Positions 35,467-45,468 are shown, counted from the stretch's first letter. The stretch: 64,000 nucleotides of DNA from Alicyclobacillus tolerans (GCF_001447355.1 NZ_JXBW01000001.1:186001-250000), one strand, 5' to 3'. Translations and numbers: made by a program. The notes: a model not told the origin generated them from the letters alone.

Positions 35467-37260
35467 TCACACGGACATACTCGATTCAATACCACTTTCC
35501 GCGTGCAGCCGCGCATAAAAGCCCCCTTGCCCCAACAGCGCCTCGTGTGTCCCCATCTCGACGATCCGCCCTTGCTCAAGCACGATAATGGCATCTGCAT
35601 GCCGAATCGTCGACAATCGATGCGCGATGACAAGCGTTGTCCGCCCTTCTGTCACAGCTGCCAATCCGCGTTGCACGAGTCTCTCCGTCTGACTGTCGAG
35701 GCTTGCTGTCGCCTCATCCAAGATCAAAATACGCGGGTTTAAAGCGACGATGCGCGCGAACGAGACGAGTTGCCGCTCGCCCATCGACAGGTTGCTTCCT
35801 TTACCGTACAAAAACGTGTCATAGCCATCTGGCAACCGCTCAATCACGCTATCTGCACCGACCGCCTTCGCCGCCCGCTCAACGTCTTCGTCGCCAAGCT
35901 CTGGCCGAAACAGGCGAATGTTGTCCCGCACCGTACCGGTGAACAGACTCACATCCTGCTGCACAATGCCAACAATCGCGTGTAAGTCGCGCTGCCGCAT
36001 GGACGCAATCGGCACACCGTCAATTTCAATGGTACCTGCCTGCGGTTCGTAAAAGCGCGTAAGCAGACTCATCAGCGAGCTTTTCCCGGCTCCAGTAGCA
36101 CCGACAACGCCAATCAACTGCCCGGGTTCGACGACAAACGAGATGTCACGCAGCACAGGGCTCTCCGGCTGATACCCAAATGTAACGTCCCGAAACTCGA
36201 CTCGACCCAACACCCGTTTTGGATCCACGACAACAGGGTCTTCAGCATCGACAATCTCAGGCTCGATGCGCAAGACTTGCCCGATTCTCTCTGCCGCCAC
36301 CAACGCCGATTGCAAGGTGTTCCATTGCTGCGTCATGGCATTAATGGGCTGAAAAAACTGCTGGATGTAGCGGATAAAAGCGTACAGCGTACCGAACGCA
36401 ATCGCCCGATGCAAGACGGCTTCGCCGCCAATGAAGACAACGGCGCTCACAGCCACATTTCCGAGCAACTCAAACGTGCGATTAAACCACACCGATGTCG
36501 TGTACTCGCGCACATTTGCATCGCGGTGCTGTTCATCCAACTGCAAAAATGCCCGTCGCTGGCGTGCCTCCTGGTGGAAAATCTGCGTGATCCGCATGCC
36601 CGCCAAATTCTCCGCCAAAAATGCGATCATCGCCGATAAGAGCGATCGCGTCTTCTGATAGCGCCTGCGCAATCTGCCGCGAAATGAAATCGCAACGGCA
36701 AAGATGATGGGGATTAACACCATCGAGTAAAGCGCAATCCTGGCATTCAGGCGAAACATCGCGAACAGAATCATCAAGATGGACAGCCCATCGCGAATCA
36801 AGCTTAAAAAGAAGTTCGTAAAAAACTGACTGACAGTCTCGGTATCACTCGACACGTTGGTAACCAATGTGCCAATCGCCCGCGAGTCAAAAAAGCGCAT
36901 CGCTTGACGTTCAATATGCTGAAACAGCGATAGCCGGATGTTTTGAATGACGCTTTGACCCGCCCGCTGTAAAAGCGTGACCTGAAAATAGTTTGCCGCA
37001 ACTCCGGCGATCACGACGCCAATGTACACAAGTGCAATGATCAATAATGCATGTCCATTCGGATGCGCGGTCGCAATATCGCTGTCGATGGCGACCTTTA
37101 CGAGATACGGCTGTAACACGCTCGACGCGTTAAACACAATGACCAACGCGATGACGAGAACGAATTGCCACAGATAAGGTCTTGCAAACGGTAGAAGACG
37201 GCGAAGAGATTTAACGCCGGGCTTCTGTTTTTGCGTAGGCTTGATGGCACGCTCGTTCAT
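35467..37260 (-). CDS. ABC exporter half-transporter, canonical-site subunit (YheH/BmrD-like)
   Basis: A 597-aa fusion of a six-helix exporter domain (about 1-340) and an ATPase domain. Walker A is GATGAGKSSL (about residue 394), the signature is LSMGERQ instead of LSGGQ, and Walker B is LILDEATASLD with the catalytic Glu present. The partner encoded just upstream has the reverse pattern, so the two form a heterodimer with one degenerate and one active site, as in BmrCD/YheIH multidrug exporters. The start overlaps the partner stop by 4 bp (ATGA). Substrate is unknown. Confidence 0.92.
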   Translation of the reverse strand: MNERAIKPTQKQKPGVKSLRRLLPFARPYLWQFVLVIALVIVFNASSVLQPYLVKVAIDSDIATAHPNGHALLIIALVYIGVVIAGVAANYFQVTLLQRAGQSVIQNIRLSLFQHIERQAMRFFDSRAIGTLVTNVSSDTETVSQFFTNFFLSLIRDGLSILMILFAMFRLNARIALYSMVLIPIIFAVAISFRGRLRRRYQKTRSLLSAMIAFLAENLAGMRITQIFHQEARQRRAFLQLDEQHRDANVREYTTSVWFNRTFELLGNVAVSAVVFIGGEAVLHRAIAFGTLYAFIRYIQQFFQPINAMTQQWNTLQSALVAAERIGQVLRIEPEIVDAEDPVVVDPKRVLGRVEFRDVTFGYQPESPVLRDISFVVEPGQLIGVVGATGAGKSSLMSLLTRFYEPQAGTIEIDGVPIASMRQRDLHAIVGIVQQDVSLFTGTVRDNIRLFRPELGDEDVERAAKAVGADSVIERLPDGYDTFLYGKGSNLSMGERQLVSFARIVALNPRILILDEATASLDSQTERLVQRGLAAVTEGRTTLVIAHRLSTIRHADAIIVLEQGRIVEMGTHEALLGQGGFYARLHAESGIESSMSV

Positions 37261-39002
37261 GTGTCGATCACCTCCCCCTCTGCCTGCAACGCGTACGTCT
37301 GCGCATAAATCCCGCCGCGCTGAAGCAGTTCTTCATGCGTACCCTGCTCGGCAATCCTGCCTTCCTCCAGCACGATGATCCAGTCTGCAGTGCGCACGGC
37401 CGAAAGGCGGTGAGCAATGATGAGCGTCGTCCGGTTTTGGCGAACCTCTTGTAAAGCGCGAAGGATCCGCTTTTCCGTCTCCATGTCGACCGCGGACAAG
37501 CTATCGTCGAGAATCAGGATGGGGGCGTCCTTCAGCCATGCACGCGCGATCGCAGTGCGCTGGCGCTGCCCTCCTGACAATGTGACGCCGCGCTCCCCAA
37601 TGATGGTGTCGAAGCCGTCTGGAAAACGAACGATGTCATCGTAAATGCACGCCGCCCGAGCCGCACGCTCGATCTCGCTTTCCAATGCATCCGACCGCCC
37701 GAACGAGATGTTATCGCGAATCGTCGTTGAAAACAGGAATCCGTCCTGGGGCACATACGCGATGGCCTCGCGCAATTGTTGCAATCGCAGTTCGCGTATA
37801 TCACAGCCGTCGAGGAACACGGAATGGGCAGGTGGATCAAACATCCGCGGCAACAAGTTGACAAGCGTCGTCTTGCCGCTGCCCGTACGTCCCACAATGC
37901 CAAGCGTCTGCCCTGGTTTCAAATGCACGTGAATGTCGCGCAAAACGGGTTCATCACCGTCAGGGTAGCTGAAATGAGCGAGATCGATCCGAATGTCACC
38001 TCGGATGGTTGGGAGTTCCGCAGGGTGCTCAGGATCCGCAATTGCCGGCCGTTCATCGAGAAGTACCTGCAGGCGGGTCAACGATGCAAAAGCCCGTTGA
38101 AAATTGTTAATCACCTGCCCAATTTGTTGCAACGGCACGACCAATTGACCTAAGTACAAAGTGAAAGCCACGAAAGCTCCGAGTTGGATGGCATGTGTCA
38201 CCGCGAGCCAACCGCCATAAAGCAGTGCAATACCGAATGCAATTGAGCTCGCCGTCGGAATGACCGCCTGGAACAGCGCAGTCTTGCGGACCAAGGATAT
38301 CTGTTCAGCGACGATGTCGCTGACGCGAGCGTGAAAACGGCTTGCCTCTATCGGTTCGTTGGCTGTCGCCTTGACCAGACGGATCGAGGAAAAACTCTCT
38401 TCGGCGAATTCCGACATGGCAGACAGCGCTTCTTGTACGCGGCGCGACGATACCCTGACCTGGGGGCCAATCCAGACGATGAAAAAAGGAATTGCAACGA
38501 GTGGGATCATGCTGGCCAGCGTCAGTTTCCAACTGACGGTGGTGAACGTCATGATAAGCGTGGCGGTCATCAGGAAGATCGAGTTCGTCAAAATGTTGAA
38601 GCCACCGGATAGCGCCTCCCGGACCTGACGGACGTCGTTCATGGCGTGATTGAGGAGATCGCCAATGCTTCGCTTTCTGAAATATTCGGTCGACAGGAGT
38701 TCCCAATGCTCAAATAAGCGCAAACGCAAGAGGTATTCAAAACCGCGTGCCGCGCGCCCGTTTTGTGCCTGTCCGATGCCGTAAAAAAGGACATAGACCG
38801 AACCGACGATGAATAACAGCGCGGCGTACACCAAAATGCCGCGGCCGCTCAACCGATGCTTGGCAAGTGCATCGGTGAAGCGGCCGAGAATATTCGGAAA
38901 TTGGACAAAAATAAATTCGGACACAATAATGGACAATGTCGATCCGATATAACCCCATTTATGGCGTAACAAGTAATCTCGTAAAAGGGATTGGGGGCTC
39001 AT
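37257..39002 (-). CDS. ABC exporter half-transporter, degenerate-site subunit (YheI/BmrC-like)
   Basis: A 581-aa exporter half-transporter: membrane domain (about 1-315), then an ATPase domain with GRTGSGKTTL (Walker A) and LSGGQRQRTAIARAW (signature). Walker B is LILDDSLSAVD, in which the catalytic Glu is replaced by Asp. That change marks the non-canonical half of heterodimeric exporters. The ATG at 39002 (MSPQSLLRDYLL) has AAGGTGG upstream. It is translationally coupled to the downstream partner and lies 45 bp from the antiporter gene's stop, so all three may be co-transcribed. Confidence 0.92.
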   Translation of the reverse strand: MSPQSLLRDYLLRHKWGYIGSTLSIIVSEFIFVQFPNILGRFTDALAKHRLSGRGILVYAALLFIVGSVYVLFYGIGQAQNGRAARGFEYLLRLRLFEHWELLSTEYFRKRSIGDLLNHAMNDVRQVREALSGGFNILTNSIFLMTATLIMTFTTVSWKLTLASMIPLVAIPFFIVWIGPQVRVSSRRVQEALSAMSEFAEESFSSIRLVKATANEPIEASRFHARVSDIVAEQISLVRKTALFQAVIPTASSIAFGIALLYGGWLAVTHAIQLGAFVAFTLYLGQLVVPLQQIGQVINNFQRAFASLTRLQVLLDERPAIADPEHPAELPTIRGDIRIDLAHFSYPDGDEPVLRDIHVHLKPGQTLGIVGRTGSGKTTLVNLLPRMFDPPAHSVFLDGCDIRELRLQQLREAIAYVPQDGFLFSTTIRDNISFGRSDALESEIERAARAACIYDDIVRFPDGFDTIIGERGVTLSGGQRQRTAIARAWLKDAPILILDDSLSAVDMETEKRILRALQEVRQNRTTLIIAHRLSAVRTADWIIVLEEGRIAEQGTHEELLQRGGIYAQTYALQAEGEVIDT

Positions 39003-39047
39003 GGCAACCACCTTCCATTGCAAACACGTCAACTCTCTTACCTTAAC

Positions 39048-40601
39048 TCAGTGCCCGACTGGCAGGCAAGCGGCCACGACCCAATATCCGAACGCACACA
39101 CCACTGCCGTTACAGCGGCGCTTTTTAGTTTGTAATTGGCGTATTGCATGACAGGCAATTTCATCACGGTCGCCATCGCGATCGTGTTGTCGCTCAGAGG
39201 TGACGCAAAGCCGCCGAAAGTGCCGCTGGCAAACACGGCACCAGCGACGAGCGGCAAACTCTCTGCACCGCCAGCCACCAGCGAAAAAGCGAGGGGCATC
39301 AGCATGCCCCAGGTGCCAAACGAACTGCCCAGCACATAGGAGATGGCGCAGCCAAACAGAAACAAGGCGGGAACAATAAGATGCGCCGGAACATAGCGGA
39401 CAATCTCCCGCTGGCAAAACGCAGAAAAGCCGAGATCGGCAGCGACCGCGGAGACTGCCCAGATCAGAACAAGAAGCACAATCACAGGCATCATCTCGTT
39501 ACCCCCTTGCAAAAAGCCGATCATCAGCCGCTGCAAGGGCAGTCGCCGAACGGTGTAGAGGACGAACATCGCGACAACGGTGATCACCAAAGCTTCCAGC
39601 ATTGCGCGTGCTGCATTAGCTTTTGCGAAGGCCGTGAGGACAGACACGCCCGGAGCGCGGCCCGATAGGTACGTAAAGACGACGGTTGCGCCGAGCAGGA
39701 GCGCGAGGGGCAGGATGAGGTTCAGTTGACTTGGACGGGCACGTTCCGCCAAGACTTCGACCGGATCCGGTACAGACTCCTCTGGTGCATGCGCCTTGGT
39801 CCGACGCAGTGGGCGCTGTACCGCCGCATCCGCCGGCATTCCGATGGCTCCTGTCTCGACGGCAAATGCCGCTCGTCGGCTCACGGCTGCACCTGCCCAT
39901 GGAGAAGCGTTGCGCACGGCGTCGGTGGGCGGCCGATTTGTGTGCATCTTCGTACGCGAATGCCGGAAAAAGGTCAAACCGAATCCCACAGCGAGCATCG
40001 CCCATGCAAACAAGTTGAACGGTATGCTCAGAAGAAACAAGCGGTACGGCGAAGCCGTCGCGGCAGCGTGATCGCTCGATGTGTGCATGAGACCTACCAT
40101 GTATGCGACAAATGCGGTGCCAAGTGGTACCAGCGCGCATAAAGGCGTCGAGGTGACGTCGATCGCGAAGGCCACTCGCTCCGGACGGACGCCGAAACGC
40201 TGAAAGGCGCGACTGACAATCGGTGCGATCGTCATGATGCGAAAATCAGGTGCCATGAATGTGAACAAGCTTGAAAGCCATGTGAAAGCAAAGGCGCCGC
40301 GCGGCGAACGAATGCGTTGCTCCATCCAATTCGCAAACCCTTGTACACCGCCACTTACCCGCAATAACCCGACAAAGGAGCCGAATAAATAGAGAAACAA
40401 CATCAGACTAACATTGCCTGGAACAGCCATCTCGTTGCCCAAGTAAGTAAGCGCGGATGAAAGCCCGGCAACCGGTTGTGGATGCATCATGTAGGCCCCA
40501 GTGAATAGCCCTAGGGCCAATCCCAAAATGACCTGTTTAGTCAAGAGTGCGATTGGAATCACGACCAAAAACGGAATCAGTGATAAGACAGAACCGTGCA
40601 T
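39048..40601 (-). CDS. NhaC-family Na+/H+ antiporter-like protein
   Basis: A 517-aa membrane protein with about eleven to twelve helices. SLIPFLVVIPIALLTKQVIL and VSLMLFLYLFGSFVGLLRVS at the start, then FTFMAPDFRIMTIAPIVSRA and SYVLGSSFGTWGMLMPLAFS, resemble the NhaC/ion-transporter superfamily. A long cytosolic linker (about residues 200-275) is rich in Arg, Ala and Pro. The ATG at 40601 follows GGGGG by 12 nt. Exchange of Na+, or of an organic anion such as malate or lactate, is possible within this family; I cannot tell which. Confidence 0.75.
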   Translation of the reverse strand: MHGSVLSLIPFLVVIPIALLTKQVILGLALGLFTGAYMMHPQPVAGLSSALTYLGNEMAVPGNVSLMLFLYLFGSFVGLLRVSGGVQGFANWMEQRIRSPRGAFAFTWLSSLFTFMAPDFRIMTIAPIVSRAFQRFGVRPERVAFAIDVTSTPLCALVPLGTAFVAYMVGLMHTSSDHAAATASPYRLFLLSIPFNLFAWAMLAVGFGLTFFRHSRTKMHTNRPPTDAVRNASPWAGAAVSRRAAFAVETGAIGMPADAAVQRPLRRTKAHAPEESVPDPVEVLAERARPSQLNLILPLALLLGATVVFTYLSGRAPGVSVLTAFAKANAARAMLEALVITVVAMFVLYTVRRLPLQRLMIGFLQGGNEMMPVIVLLVLIWAVSAVAADLGFSAFCQREIVRYVPAHLIVPALFLFGCAISYVLGSSFGTWGMLMPLAFSLVAGGAESLPLVAGAVFASGTFGGFASPLSDNTIAMATVMKLPVMQYANYKLKSAAVTAVVCAFGYWVVAACLPVGH

Positions 40602-40773
40602 TGTTGGACAACTCCCCCTTGGCACTTCCAGCTTTAACGTGCACAAGGACAAGCAGTCTCATGCGAGAATGAGGTGTGATTCGATGCGGCACGCATGTGG
40701 AATACTGAAGACGGAGTGAACGAAGTGACCGTTTGTGATGCGAAGGGAACAGGCCACAAAGGGGGGCATTAAA

Positions 40774-41241
40774 ATGGCATGGCCCCTGTCGCTGGACATT
40801 GTGGAAGTGGCAAGCGTTTTGTCGTCCGTCGGTACACTTGCCATTGCGGTGACGTCATGGTACCAGATTCACCGCGCGAACCAGGAGACATTTTACCCCA
40901 TCGTTGCGATCGACGACATCGGACAAACATCCTGTGGAGTATGGGAAATTGCCATGAAAAATTACGGGACTGGGCCTGCGCTAGAACTTAAACTTGCCAT
41001 TCAGAGCGACGACGGGTGTACGGCAATTCCGCCCATCGTCAGCGGCAATCGCGTTACGGGGCTTCATTTGGCGCCCAATGAGCAAAAAACCATACAAATT
41101 TCGATGGACGAAAGTCGTCTAGAGCATCGCGCAAACCCATCCAGGAAGCGAGAAGCACTTCGCATCTCATACCGCTGCATACGGGGACGTAGGCATGAGT
41201 TGTTCACCGAGTTGCCAGAAGAACTTGAGTCAAATCTATAA
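40774..41241 (+). CDS. Hypothetical protein with N-terminal membrane helix
   Basis: A 155-aa protein. One hydrophobic segment (VEVASVLSSVGTLAIAVTSW, residues 8-27) is followed by a soluble domain that looks mostly beta (WEIAMKNYGTGPALELKLAI, then IVSGNRVTGLHLAPNEQKTI). Small membrane-anchored proteins of this form are common in Firmicutes and have no known role. AAAGGGGGG lies about 8 nt before the ATG. It is the only plus-strand gene between 33 and 49.7 kb and is convergent with an oligopeptide-binding gene. Confidence 0.7.
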   Translation: MAWPLSLDIVEVASVLSSVGTLAIAVTSWYQIHRANQETFYPIVAIDDIGQTSCGVWEIAMKNYGTGPALELKLAIQSDDGCTAIPPIVSGNRVTGLHLAPNEQKTIQISMDESRLEHRANPSRKREALRISYRCIRGRRHELFTELPEELESNL

Positions 41242-41246
41242 AGAAA

Positions 41247-41270
41247 GCGCAGGCCAGCATCGGCCTGCGC
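41247..41270. terminator. Bidirectional terminator
   Basis: GCGCAGGCC (41247-41255) pairs with GGCCTGCGC (41262-41270). The minus side is followed by TTTCTTT. It serves the convergent hypothetical gene and the downstream peptide-binding gene. Confidence 0.75.
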
Positions 41271-41286
41271 TGTTGTTGGATTCAAC

Positions 41287-43053
41287 TTATTTCGAGATCC
41301 AGATATAGTTGAGAAGCGGATATTCGGTCGTCGGGTTCATATACTGCGATGTCGCATTGTGTACATTGGGAGCCACAACGCCTAAGGAAGCAGCCGAGTT
41401 GTTCCATAGAACCGGGACCTGCTCAGACACATATTCCTCGTACTTGAAGAAGTTTTGTTGAGATTGAGCTGCGGACGCAGCCGGCTCATTCGTCTTCTTA
41501 ATCAATTGGTCAAGTGTCGGATTGTCGTATCCGAAGTTATCCAGGCCGCCTGGCTCAAACAGCTGTTCTCCAGACGGATACGATCCACCATACGTAATTC
41601 CAGTACCTGCAGCGGCAGCCCACTTACTGGGTTCCTTCGAATTGCTCATAATGCCAATTTCTTGAGCAAACTCCTCAGGCTTGAGATTGACAACAACACC
41701 GATCTGCTGCCAATCTTGCTGAATCAACTCTACCATTTGTGTCGTCGAAGGAGAACCAGATGGATACATGAGATCAAACTCAAGCTTTTGGCCGTTCTTC
41801 GTCATGACTCCATTCTGCAACGTCCAGCCATCAGACTCCAGCAGTTGTTTGGCCTTGCTCAAGCTGAATGGGAACAGCGGCTTTTGCAGCTTTGGATCCA
41901 AGAACACCGTTTTCGGAGTCGCCGGAATCGGTCCATACTGCGGCGGTGCATAACCGTGGTAAATCTCTTTGTCAATGGTGTTCTGGTCAATTGCATATTC
42001 AAGGGCTTGACGGACCTTCAAGTCTGAGAATGCCGAATACAAAGGTGACCCCTTCAACTGATTCAGTTCCACGAAGTAGTAGCCGAAGTTGTATCCTGGA
42101 ACGATACTGTCGCCAACTGACGTAAGGGCTTGCCGCGATCCCCACTGTGCCGGGTCCAAATAACCGAGGTTGATGGCACCTGTTTTCAGCGCAGAAAACT
42201 CCGCATCAGAGGACGCTTCATACTGGAAAATCACCTTATCGAGCGTGCTCTTGTGCCCACCGAACGTCGGGTTCGGTACGAGTACCCAAGCCTGACTGCT
42301 CTTTGCACTTTGCAACTTGAATGGACCATCTACGACCTTAAAGAATGTCGGATTGGTAGCTTCCTTGCCCAGGTACGTAATCTCTTGATTCATATTGGAA
42401 GGATACTTATTCCACGCGTGCTCTGGGAGAGGCGTCAACTGACCAATGCCATTGTAAATGAACCATTGCTGGTTCACTGGCTTTTTCAACGTGATGGTGA
42501 CTGTGTACTTACCCGTAGCGACGACACTCTTCACGTTGTCAGGTACGCCACCCGAACCCGCATTATAATTCGGCCAAGGCGCCGGAGCCTTCGGATTGTC
42601 GGTTGCCTTAATCAGATTGTAGTCCCACACGACATCCTGCGCTGTGACGGGTTGCCCATCGGACCATTTCCAATTCTGTTTAAGTTGAATCGTGAACACT
42701 GTACCGGTCGCGTTATACGTGATTTTATTAGCAAAGCTGTCCGCGTAGTCAATCCCATACTGATTATTAATGTATATGACGCCCGGATACATTTGCATAA
42801 ATAGCTGTGCGTTGTAGACGCTCGCGTTTTGTGAGTTTTCAATCGGCAAATACCATGTGATGTTCGTGGCAGGTGGCAACGCGTATACAAGTGTACCGCC
42901 TTTTTGCGGAGCTACCGTAGCTGCGGCCCCGACCGAAGTTGCTTTGTTTGCCGAATTGCTGTTTTGCGCCGGCGCGGACGCACAACCGGCCACAACTCCG
43001 GCAGCCAAGACTGCGGACATTCCAAATGCGCCTGCAAGGTGACGCTTTTTCAT
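41287..43053 (-). CDS. Oligopeptide-binding lipoprotein, second copy
   Basis: A 588-aa family 5 extracellular binding protein. Lipoprotein signal MKKRHLAGAFGMSAVLAAGV with lipobox VVAGC (Cys near residue 24), then NWKWSDGQPVTAQDVVWDYN (the family signature, about residue 125-145) and ALEYAIDQNTI. It is a close paralogue of the 45469-47244 product, with long identical stretches (for example NPTFGGHKSTLDK and GGSYPSGEQLFEPGGLDNFG). A strong terminator after oppB and its own promoter make it a separate transcript. It probably supplies the same permease with a different peptide range. Confidence 0.93.
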   Translation of the reverse strand: MKKRHLAGAFGMSAVLAAGVVAGCASAPAQNSNSANKATSVGAAATVAPQKGGTLVYALPPATNITWYLPIENSQNASVYNAQLFMQMYPGVIYINNQYGIDYADSFANKITYNATGTVFTIQLKQNWKWSDGQPVTAQDVVWDYNLIKATDNPKAPAPWPNYNAGSGGVPDNVKSVVATGKYTVTITLKKPVNQQWFIYNGIGQLTPLPEHAWNKYPSNMNQEITYLGKEATNPTFFKVVDGPFKLQSAKSSQAWVLVPNPTFGGHKSTLDKVIFQYEASSDAEFSALKTGAINLGYLDPAQWGSRQALTSVGDSIVPGYNFGYYFVELNQLKGSPLYSAFSDLKVRQALEYAIDQNTIDKEIYHGYAPPQYGPIPATPKTVFLDPKLQKPLFPFSLSKAKQLLESDGWTLQNGVMTKNGQKLEFDLMYPSGSPSTTQMVELIQQDWQQIGVVVNLKPEEFAQEIGIMSNSKEPSKWAAAAGTGITYGGSYPSGEQLFEPGGLDNFGYDNPTLDQLIKKTNEPAASAAQSQQNFFKYEEYVSEQVPVLWNNSAASLGVVAPNVHNATSQYMNPTTEYPLLNYIWISK

Positions 43054-43205
43054 TTCTTGCTACCCCCTTGATGTTTCTGTACGAACGATACAAACCTTTA
43101 ATAGTGACTGAATTGGCGGTTTGTCCTCTCGCACCCCACCTTTTGATCCAGCGCCACGTCTGCACTGAACCATCCGAATTAACTGATTATTTGTTGTATA
43201 GTGAA

Positions 43206-43234
43206 ATGATACGTATGTTTGATAAGTTTGTAAA
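43206..43234 (-). promoter_or_regulatory. Promoter of the second oligopeptide-binding gene
   Basis: On the minus strand, TTTACA (43229-43234), 17 nt and TATCAT (43206-43211). The rest of 43054-43400 is a leader of about 150 nt and a region upstream of the promoter that holds the shared 14-bp motif. Confidence 0.65.
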
Positions 43235-43337
43235 GATATTCACACGCCGTTTCAAACCGTCAAACAGGCTGATATATACGCTAAAAATCCTGATTTCGCG
43301 CGGATTTCAGGGGGAACGGGAAGTGGGAAACGCATTT

Positions 43338-43351
43338 TAAGAATTCTCTTA
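43338..43351. promoter_or_regulatory. Shared motif TAAGAATTCTCTTA, copy 1
   Basis: An imperfect palindrome (TAAGA, 4-nt spacer, TCTTA) about 104 bp upstream of the -35 of the second binding-protein gene. An identical copy lies upstream of oppD. Confidence 0.5.
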
Positions 43352-43400
43352 CAAAGTCGGGTACTGTGGTTGTCTGGAAGGAAATATAACAAATTAACTC

Positions 43401-43442
43401 AAAAAAGCGGCGAATGGACATGATATTCTCTGTCCATTCGCC
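43401..43442 (-). terminator. Terminator of the main opp operon
   Basis: A perfect 12-bp stem (43409-43420 with 43431-43442) followed by TTTTTT on the minus strand, about 30 bp after the oppB stop. Confidence 0.88.
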
Positions 43443-43472
43443 AGACATTTCACTTGTGTTGTTAGGATGTAC

Positions 43473-44432
43473 TTACAAGTTATCAAAGCTGATGCGCGGA
43501 TCGACGAGACTATACAAGATGTCTGCCAACAGGTTTCCGACAATTGTGAGTACCCCAAGGAACATGGTCACACCAAGCAGTACAGGATAGTCGAGCGTGC
43601 CCGTGGCATTCCAGTACAACAACCCCATCCCTGGATAGTTGAAAATCTCTTCGATGAAGAGTGCGCCAGCGAACAACCCCGGGAACGACAGACCAAACAG
43701 CGTAATCTGCGGCAAGATGGAATTTCGCAACACATGTCGGAACATCACTTGCGATTCGCGCAATCCCTTGGCCCGTGCGGTACGGACATAATCGAGAAGA
43801 AGCGTTTCGCGAACAGAGGAACGCATATAACGCGAGTAGCCTGCCAAGGTGATTAATGTCAAGGTTGCCGCCGGCAGTACGAGGTGGTGAAGCCAGTCCG
43901 CAAATCCTGGATTCTGATCCTGTGGATTCACCACTCCGCCTGAAGGGAACCAGTGCAAATCAATGGCAAAGAAGATGACGAGCAAAATACCCAGCCAGAA
44001 AGACGGCATCGAATAGAAGAAGTAATTGAGAACCGAAACGATGTGATCGACAATCGAGTTCTCAAAATACGCCTGAATCGTTCCGATGGCCATCGCAAAC
44101 AGCTGTGCGAAGACGGTTGAAATCAACACTAACGACAGCGTGGTTGGCAAAGCGTGCACAATCAGTGAGGTGACCGGTTCACTGTAGTTGTACGAATAGC
44201 CCAAATTCCCGCGAACGAGATTGCCAAGCCAGATTAAGTACTGCATATAAAGCGGTTTGTTCAAACCAAGCGATGCGGACAGTGCGGCCGCGCGCTGCGC
44301 CGTATAGTGCTGGCCAAGCATAATGCGCACCGGGTTGCCTGGTACGATGTGAAGCAGAATAAACGAGATAATGGAGATGCCAAGCAACGCTGGAATTGCC
44401 TCCATAATACGGCGAACAATATAACTGAGCAA
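43473..44432 (-). CDS. oppB: Oligopeptide ABC permease (OppB/DppB type)
   Basis: A 319-aa permease with about six helices. MLSYIVRRIMEAIPALLGIS and LLHIVPGNPVRIMLG are the standard N-terminus. The ATPase-contact loop RTARAKGLRESQVMFRHVLR is near residue 218-237. It ends VDPRISFDNL, as OppB proteins do. It is the last gene of the operon, before a strong terminator. A stem-loop of 8 bp separates it from oppC. Confidence 0.93.
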   Translation of the reverse strand: MLSYIVRRIMEAIPALLGISIISFILLHIVPGNPVRIMLGQHYTAQRAAALSASLGLNKPLYMQYLIWLGNLVRGNLGYSYNYSEPVTSLIVHALPTTLSLVLISTVFAQLFAMAIGTIQAYFENSIVDHIVSVLNYFFYSMPSFWLGILLVIFFAIDLHWFPSGGVVNPQDQNPGFADWLHHLVLPAATLTLITLAGYSRYMRSSVRETLLLDYVRTARAKGLRESQVMFRHVLRNSILPQITLFGLSFPGLFAGALFIEEIFNYPGMGLLYWNATGTLDYPVLLGVTMFLGVLTIVGNLLADILYSLVDPRISFDNL

Positions 44433-44456
44433 CGCGATTCACCTCGATTCATCGAA

Positions 44457-44487
44457 CCTGGCCGCGCGGTAATCGCTTGGCCAGGTC
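44457..44487 (-). other. Stem-loop between oppC and oppB
   Basis: ACCTGGCC pairs with GGCCAGGT across a 15-nt loop. There is no T-run. It is probably an mRNA processing or stability element. Confidence 0.4.
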
Positions 44488-44497
44488 AAATTGACGT

Positions 44498-45385
44498 TCA
44501 ATCCGTACGCGTGTCCAGTGCGTGACGGAGGCCATCGCCGACAAAGTTGACACAAAGTTCCGCAATCAAAATCAGTATCCCAGGTGGATACGTGAGCCAC
44601 CAAGCATTCTGGAAGATGTAGTTCATCGAAGCGGACAAATCGGCACCCCAGTTCGGAGCCGGTGGTGGCAAACCTAGTCCCAAGAACGATAGACCTGCAA
44701 TGTTGAGAATCGAGTCAGCAACCGCAAATGTTGTTGTAACCAAAACCGTGCCGATAAAGTTGGGCACAAGGTACTTCAACATTAAGCGCCAGGTGCGCAC
44801 ACCTGAGAGTAAAGCTGCTTCGACATACGTTTCATTTTTAATCTTGAGCACTTCGCCGCGGACGATACGGCTGACCCCGAGCCAACTGGTCGCCGCCAGG
44901 ACGAAAATCATCAGGCCGACATTCGGTTTAAACGTCGCGTTCAAAAAGAGCAGAATAAAGATACTTGGGATTGACAACAAGATGTCGACGATACGCATGA
45001 GCACCATGTCAACCCAACCACCGACAAGTCCACTGACCATCCCGTATAGGGTACCAAATGCCATCGCGACAAACGCCGACAAGAAGCCGACTTCGAGCGA
45101 TGCCTGTCCGCCAACCATCATGCGTGCAAGCACATCGTGTCCGGCGTCATCCGTACCCAGTGGGTGAGCCCAACTTGGCGGCTGTAACAGGGCTGTGAAG
45201 TCGCCATGTAGCGGATCCACATGATAAATCATCGGCCCAATGAACGAGAATGCGAACAACAGCACGATGCCAATGAGGCCAATCGCGCTCATCGGATAGC
45301 GCCAGAACCGCTTCCATGTACGCCACCGATTTGACTGCGCCTTCGGTGTAACAGTGGCTTTGTTCACCTCGGTTTGTGTTACCAC
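44498..45385 (-). CDS. oppC: Oligopeptide ABC permease (OppC/DppC type)
   Basis: A 295-aa permease. A cytosolic start is followed by the first helix near residue 33-53, then the OppC hallmark HPLGTDDAGHDVLARMMVGG (about residue 95-114). The ATPase-contact loop ETYVEAALLSGVRTWRLMLK is near residue 187-206, and the final helix is followed by DGLRHALDTRTD. It pairs with OppB. In this operon it follows the binding-protein gene, and the order C then B is the reverse of the usual one. Confidence 0.93.
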   Translation of the reverse strand: MVTQTEVNKATVTPKAQSNRWRTWKRFWRYPMSAIGLIGIVLLFAFSFIGPMIYHVDPLHGDFTALLQPPSWAHPLGTDDAGHDVLARMMVGGQASLEVGFLSAFVAMAFGTLYGMVSGLVGGWVDMVLMRIVDILLSIPSIFILLFLNATFKPNVGLMIFVLAATSWLGVSRIVRGEVLKIKNETYVEAALLSGVRTWRLMLKYLVPNFIGTVLVTTTFAVADSILNIAGLSFLGLGLPPPAPNWGADLSASMNYIFQNAWWLTYPPGILILIAELCVNFVGDGLRHALDTRTD

Positions 45386-45408
45386 GGCTGCCCCTCCTTC
45401 CTCATCCA

Positions 45409-45433
45409 GCGATCCGCATCATGTGCGGATCGC
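45409..45433 (-). other. Stem-loop after the first oligopeptide-binding gene
   Basis: A perfect 10-bp stem, GCGATCCGCA (45409-45418) with TGCGGATCGC (45424-45433). It has no T-run. It lies between the binding-protein gene and oppC and may keep binding-protein mRNA in excess. Confidence 0.55.
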
Positions 45434-45468
45434 CATCGTCATTTTGCGTCTTGACACCGACGCGATAA